DNA of 9,452 bases from PVC group bacterium (ex Bugula neritina AB1) (GTDB taxonomy: Bacteria; GCA-001730085), in assembly GCA_001730085.1 (NCBI GenBank), contig MDLB01000048.1, positions 1-9,452 of the forward strand. The letters run 5' to 3'. Below, piece by piece: positions 6,412 through 9,452 of this stretch (position 1 is its first letter; each line of letters opens with the position of its first letter). Under the pieces are notes generated by a model, which had not been told where the DNA came from, did no database searches, and saw only the letters and a program-made list of their open reading frames with translations. A program made the translations under genes and the position numbers.

Positions 6412-8112
6412 TTAAACGGGGTCAACCCATTCCCCATCATCTTTGATCAAATTAACAAGTTCATCAACAGCATTTTCAAAAGGTATATTCTTTTTAACAA
6501 CGTTATGCTTTCGGTAAAGCGTTATTTTGCCAGGACCGGCACCAACATATCCATAATCGGCATCTGCCATCTCTCCAGGACCATTAACAATACATCCCAT
6601 CACCGCTATCTTTAATTGTTTCAAGTGATTCGTTTTAGAGCGAACTCTTTCTGTTGTTTTCTGCAAATCAAAAAGAGTTCTCCCACACGATGGGCACGAA
6701 ATATATTCTGTTTTAACGGTTCTCAATCTCGCAGCTTGGAGCAAAGACATAGCATCTTCAATATCTTCTTCTAAAGGGTTTACCCATAAAGCATCAACAA
6801 AGCCATCCAATAGCAAACCCCCAAGAGAAGCCGCCAATGTCATTTGCCACTGTTCTCTCTTTTCTAAGTTTCGATCTTCTCTTACCTTCAAAGGTCTAAC
6901 ATCTAAAACCACAGGGCGGTCATCATTTTCTCTAACCATTGTCACAATTTTTTCATAAACAGGATAGAAATCAGAAACATTTTCTATTTTGAAAACACAA
7001 AGAACTTTATCCCCAAAACTGTCTGTCACTTGAATATCTGCTTTCTCATGTTTACTCAAAATAAGAGGTATTTTTCCTCCTCCAAGACCTAAGGTCTTCT
7101 TAGAGTTTCTGCGTTTAAAGAAAAAGGGGTTTTTAAATCGCGTTTGGATTGTAGGGATGTCTTTCAAAAGAAATTGATCCCCTTTGTCATCAAAAGGACT
7201 TGTGAAAGAGTCAACAATATACCTGGCAACCGGCAATTCAAATTCCGGTTCCTCTGTTAAAGAAACTCTAACGGTGTCTCCGATACCCTCTGCCAACAAA
7301 GTCCCAATCCCCACTGTGGACTTTAATCGACCATCCACACCGTCTCCAGCCTCTGTTACTCCTAGATGAATCGGATATATTTTTCCTTGCTGGAGAAGGC
7401 TTTTTACCAGCAAGCGGTAGGCTTGAACCATAACTTGAGTATTCGATGCCTTCATAGACAAAACTATTTTATCAAATCCATGGTCTTCACAAATCCTAAC
7501 AAATTCCAAGGCTGACTCCACCATCCCCTTAGGAGTATCCCCATATCTACTCATTATTCGGTCCGACAAAGAACCATGGTTTGTCCCAATCCTCATAGCC
7601 GTTCCGTACTCTTTGCAAATTTTCACCAAAGGAGAAAACCTATCATGAATCCGACAAATCTCATCTTGATATTCCTGATCTGAATATTCCACCTGCTGAA
7701 AAGCCTTTCGATCGGCATAGTTCCCTGGATTGATGCGAACTTTTTCAATCAAGCGTGCCGCAATTTCTGCAGCCCTAGGCGTAAAATGAATATCTGCTAT
7801 TATTGGGACAAAACACCCTTGACTTTGTAATTTTTTTTTAATATCTTTCAACGCCTCAGCATGTTTCAAAGATGGAGCCGTTATCCGAACCAACTCACAT
7901 CCAGCGTTAACCATACGCAAAGACTGCTCAACGGTCTTTTGAATATCCAAAGTATCCGTCGTTGTCATGGACTGAATACGAACAGGCTGATTACCTCCTA
8001 AGGCACAGTCTCCAATTTTAACCTCATGGGAAGGTAGCCGCATATATTTTTGTGTTCCAAAGTTGTATGTCCACTCATGAAGCTTCTTGTCCAAAACCTT
8101 TTCCCCTTTCAC
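6412..8112 (-). CDS. ispG: 4-hydroxy-3-methylbut-2-enyl diphosphate synthase, long (three-domain) form
   Basis: IspG (GcpE) is the penultimate MEP-pathway enzyme, reducing MEcPP to HMBPP with a [4Fe-4S] cluster. The protein is 566 residues with the start chosen. Domain 1 is a TIM barrel containing PVRIQSMTTTDT, ADIHFTPRAAEIAA, KVRINPGNYADRK, MRIGTNHGSLSDRIMSRYGD, GMVESALEFVRIC and HLGVTEAGDG. A middle insert of roughly 160 residues follows; it is absent from the short form of E. coli. The C-terminal Fe-S domain has CPSC (Cys473, Cys476) and GCIVNGPGE (Cys507, Glu514). The frame is open to a TTG at 8154, inside ispH. I chose GTG at 8112 because it overlaps the ispH stop as GTGA and has AAAGGGA upstream; a TTG at 8094 is also possible. 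The long form occurs in plants, Chlamydiota, Verrucomicrobiota, Bacteroidota and some spirochaetes, which guides the taxonomy. Confidence 0.95.
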   Translation of the reverse strand: MKGEKVLDKKLHEWTYNFGTQKYMRLPSHEVKIGDCALGGNQPVRIQSMTTTDTLDIQKTVEQSLRMVNAGCELVRITAPSLKHAEALKDIKKKLQSQGCFVPIIADIHFTPRAAEIAARLIEKVRINPGNYADRKAFQQVEYSDQEYQDEICRIHDRFSPLVKICKEYGTAMRIGTNHGSLSDRIMSRYGDTPKGMVESALEFVRICEDHGFDKIVLSMKASNTQVMVQAYRLLVKSLLQQGKIYPIHLGVTEAGDGVDGRLKSTVGIGTLLAEGIGDTVRVSLTEEPEFELPVARYIVDSFTSPFDDKGDQFLLKDIPTIQTRFKNPFFFKRRNSKKTLGLGGGKIPLILSKHEKADIQVTDSFGDKVLCVFKIENVSDFYPVYEKIVTMVRENDDRPVVLDVRPLKVREDRNLEKREQWQMTLAASLGGLLLDGFVDALWVNPLEEDIEDAMSLLQAARLRTVKTEYISCPSCGRTLFDLQKTTERVRSKTNHLKQLKIAVMGCIVNGPGEMADADYGYVGAGPGKITLYRKHNVVKKNIPFENAVDELVNLIKDDGEWVDPV

Positions 8113-8963
8113 GATATAGTCCCTTTGAATAAGGTCGACACCTCTAAAGAGCAAAGGTACTCATAAACCTTCTCTATAACATCAGATGGCGTACTCGTTC
8201 CTGCCGTAATCCCAACATGATCGTCAGCGTAGAACCATTCTTCTTTGATATTTTGCACCCCTTCTATGTGATGACACCTCAAGCCTTTTTTTTCACAAAC
8301 CAACTTAAGCTTTTTCGTATTGCTAGAGTTAAACCCTCCAACAACCATAACAATGTCAACCTTAGAGCAGAGATCTTCTACAGCTTTTTGACGATCTTTC
8401 GTTGGCTTACAAACGGTATCAACAAATTTGATATCCTCATGTTTTTGCTCTTTTATTGCTTCAACAATTTTCAAAACATTTTTGATAGGCTGTGTCGTTT
8501 GACTAACTATTCCTAATCGAGGATATCCCTCAATTTTCTCAACATCTTTGATACTTCCAATGACTTCGTAGTCTTTTAAGTCACCAACAATACCACGAAC
8601 TTCAACGTGTGATTCTTGACCTATAACGACAGGAAAGTAACCATCTTTAACCATTTTTTTTATAGCTTTGTGAACACGAACAACCAAAGGGCATGAAGCA
8701 TCTTCCAAAATATGCCCCCTATTTAAAACCTCTTCTTTCACTTTATTAGAGGCGCCATGAGCTGTGATCATGACATATTTTGTCTCAATATCTTCAACTT
8801 TATTAGCGTTCCTTATCCCTTGCTCTTCCAATCGGAGAACCGTTTGAGGGTTATGAACAAGTTGCCCAAGTATTGTAAGATCCTTTTTATTCTCAGACTC
8901 TAAGGCTAAATCAATCGCATCTCTCACGCCAAAACATGTCCCAAGAGCCACTGCTTTTGTCAC
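8109..8963 (-). CDS. ispH: 4-hydroxy-3-methylbut-2-enyl diphosphate reductase
   Basis: IspH (LytB) is the last MEP-pathway enzyme, converting HMBPP to IPP and DMAPP with a [4Fe-4S] cluster. All key residues are visible (numbered from the GTG start): cluster cysteines Cys10 in GTCFGVRDAID, Cys91 in DASCPLV and Cys185 in DTVCKPT; His37 in VHNPQ; His69 in TAHGAS; His119 and Glu121 in SHVEVRG; SQTTQ; the substrate-binding NSSN (212-215); and TAGTSTP. The first motif has GTCFGV where GFCxGV is commoner. The frame is open to an ATG at 8987, but that start has a poor ribosome-binding site. AAAGGAG lies six bases before GTG 8963 and directly abuts an ATG at 8969, so GTG is the best-supported start (284 residues). 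Its stop overlaps ispG, so the two steps are translationally coupled. Confidence 0.95.
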   Translation of the reverse strand: MTKAVALGTCFGVRDAIDLALESENKKDLTILGQLVHNPQTVLRLEEQGIRNANKVEDIETKYVMITAHGASNKVKEEVLNRGHILEDASCPLVVRVHKAIKKMVKDGYFPVVIGQESHVEVRGIVGDLKDYEVIGSIKDVEKIEGYPRLGIVSQTTQPIKNVLKIVEAIKEQKHEDIKFVDTVCKPTKDRQKAVEDLCSKVDIVMVVGGFNSSNTKKLKLVCEKKGLRCHHIEGVQNIKEEWFYADDHVGITAGTSTPSDVIEKVYEYLCSLEVSTLFKGTIS

Positions 8964-8969
8964 TTGCAT

Positions 8970-8976
8970 CTCCTTT
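8970..8976 (-). promoter_or_regulatory. Ribosome-binding site that decides the ispH start
   Basis: AAAGGAG on the minus strand is a near-ideal Shine-Dalgarno. It is six bases from GTG (8963) but zero bases from ATG (8969), and it lies inside the frame that begins at ATG 8987. This argues for initiation at GTG. Confidence 0.6.
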
Positions 8977-9048
8977 AAATCCTCCATCTCATCTAAAGAT
9001 ATAAAAAATCTAATATAAAACTAAAAAATATTGAAGTCTTAAAACCCC

Positions 9049-9122
9049 TTGGCCTCTATCCGAAAAGAATGTTAGAATGGTTTTATCACTTGATCCTACT
9101 ATAAAAGTAGGAATATTTTTTT
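9049..9122 (+). promoter_or_regulatory. Promoter-like pair followed by hairpin and T-run (possible short plus-strand transcript)
   Basis: TTGGCC (9049-9054, 4/6) and TAGAAT (9073-9078, 5/6) are 18 bases apart. They are followed by the hairpin CCTACT-ATAAA-AGTAGG (9095-9111) and seven T (9116-9122). This resembles a promoter closely followed by an intrinsic terminator. Any transcript would be only about 35-40 nt and would point away from ispH. The stem is short and the matches may be chance. Confidence 0.25.
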
Positions 9123-9287
9123 ACGAGTTGGGCGTAATCCCTCAAAAGAAAAATAACTATAAAAAAAACAAAACTCTCCTATTTTAGCATAATTCATATT
9201 GCTTTTCAACAGAAGTCACCCTATACCAACTTCCATCTTTTTTCCTATTAATAGGATTATAAACTCCCGCTCACTTTTTTAAACAAT

Positions 9288-9388
9288 TTAAGACCTCTGC
9301 AAACCATTAAAAAAAATAACTATTAATTAAAAAACTATTTTTTTTAGAATTATGAATATTAAAAATAGAAAATATTAAGACCTCTGCA
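9288..9388 (+). repeat. Direct repeat of TTAAGACCTCTGCA, possible insertion-sequence ends
   Basis: TTAAGACCTCTGCA occurs at 9288-9301 and 9375-9388, starting 87 bp apart. Similarity continues on the right as AACCA in the first copy and CAACCA in the second, one extra base apart. The stretch between is almost pure A/T. From memory, GACCTCTGCACAACC-like sequences occur at the ends of some IS5-type insertion sequences, so these may be solo or nested ends, with the second possibly starting an element beyond the window. No transposase is in view on this side. Confidence 0.45.
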
Positions 9389-9452
9389 CAACCACTTCAA
9401 TTTCAAAAGAAATAGGCTAGATCTAATTTTTCATAAATTTATTACTTAAAAA

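Larger units (their letters stand above)
8964..9452. other. AT-rich region upstream of ispH without an intact gene
   Basis: This is about 465-490 bp. It holds the ispH promoter region, in which no box pair is convincing; TTAAGA-N18-TTATAT on the minus strand is the best of weak options. It also holds a plus-strand promoter-like pair with a hairpin (9049-9122), a perfect palindrome CCTATTAATAGG (9244-9255), and two copies of a 14-bp repeat near the edge. A minus-strand frame open from 9270 to the stop at 9184-9186 (28 codons, including DGSWYRVTSVEKQYELC) has a protein-like composition but no start codon, so it may be a gene remnant. No tRNA or rRNA is recognised. Confidence 0.5.

Noticed and set aside
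7084-7098. 15-bp palindrome AAGACCT-A-AGGTCTT resembling the right-edge repeat core
   Set aside because: It lies within the ispG coding region and is explained by the codons for KTLGL in the middle insert; no surrounding repeat or structure supports a separate role.
8113-8154. Longer ispG N-terminus starting at TTG 8154
   Set aside because: It would add 14 residues lying within ispH and lacks a good start signal, whereas GTG at 8112 fits a GTGA stop-start overlap.
8217-8516. 99-codon plus-strand frame inside ispH
   Set aside because: It is antisense to conserved IspH motifs, F/N-rich as expected for an antisense shadow, with no ribosome-binding site.
9244-9255. Palindrome CCTATTAATAGG as a terminator or operator
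   Set aside because: It is a 12-bp A/T-rich palindrome with no T-run following on either strand in the right orientation and no neighbouring gene to control; no more than chance can be claimed.
1-9452. CRISPR array, tRNA, rRNA or riboswitch
   Set aside because: No regularly spaced repeats were seen beyond the two-copy repeat at the right edge, and no tRNA cloverleaf or conserved riboswitch core was found by reading both strands.

Overview
The window is about 9.5 kb of AT-rich bacterial chromosome. From about position 540 to 9000 every gene I can support lies on the minus strand. Read in the direction of transcription, from the right edge leftwards, the order is ispH, ispG, glgP, lipB, lipA, a free-standing lipoyl-domain gene, and an alaC-type aminotransferase. 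A clear intrinsic terminator closes the run at 460-494. The left edge holds the last 39 codons of an IS200/IS605-type transposase on the plus strand. Both flanks (122-459 and 8964-9452) are AT-rich, contain no intact gene, and carry short repeats and probable gene remnants.

Organism: a low-GC, probably host-associated bacterium. The best clue is IspG. It is the long three-domain form, and from memory its sequence resembles the long IspG of the PVC group (Verrucomicrobiota/Chlamydiota) and of Bacteroidota. I lean towards PVC, but no marker gene here settles it.

How the genes work together: IspG and IspH are the last two enzymes of the MEP isoprenoid pathway, and their genes overlap by four bases (GTGA). 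LipB and LipA are the two enzymes of de novo lipoate synthesis, and their genes also overlap by four bases (ATGA). Downstream of lipA, after a 261-bp spacer, lies a possible substrate for them: an 83-residue protein that is only a lipoyl domain. Its gene is closely coupled to an alanine/pyruvate-type aminotransferase gene. GlgP (glycogen phosphorylase) sits between the two coupled pairs with no evident functional link. IspG, IspH and LipA are all [4Fe-4S] enzymes.

Most unusual points: (1) DnaA-box-like 9-mers, including one perfect TTATCCACA, in the left intergenic region; (2) the orphan lipoyl-domain gene beside lipA/lipB and an aminotransferase; (3) a repeated TTAAGACCTCTGCA sequence at the right edge that resembles an insertion-sequence end; (4) a shared TAGGGG(GG)TATAT motif upstream of both the lipoyl gene and lipB. 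I did not find a clearly new multi-gene system; the core genes are recognisable housekeeping enzymes.
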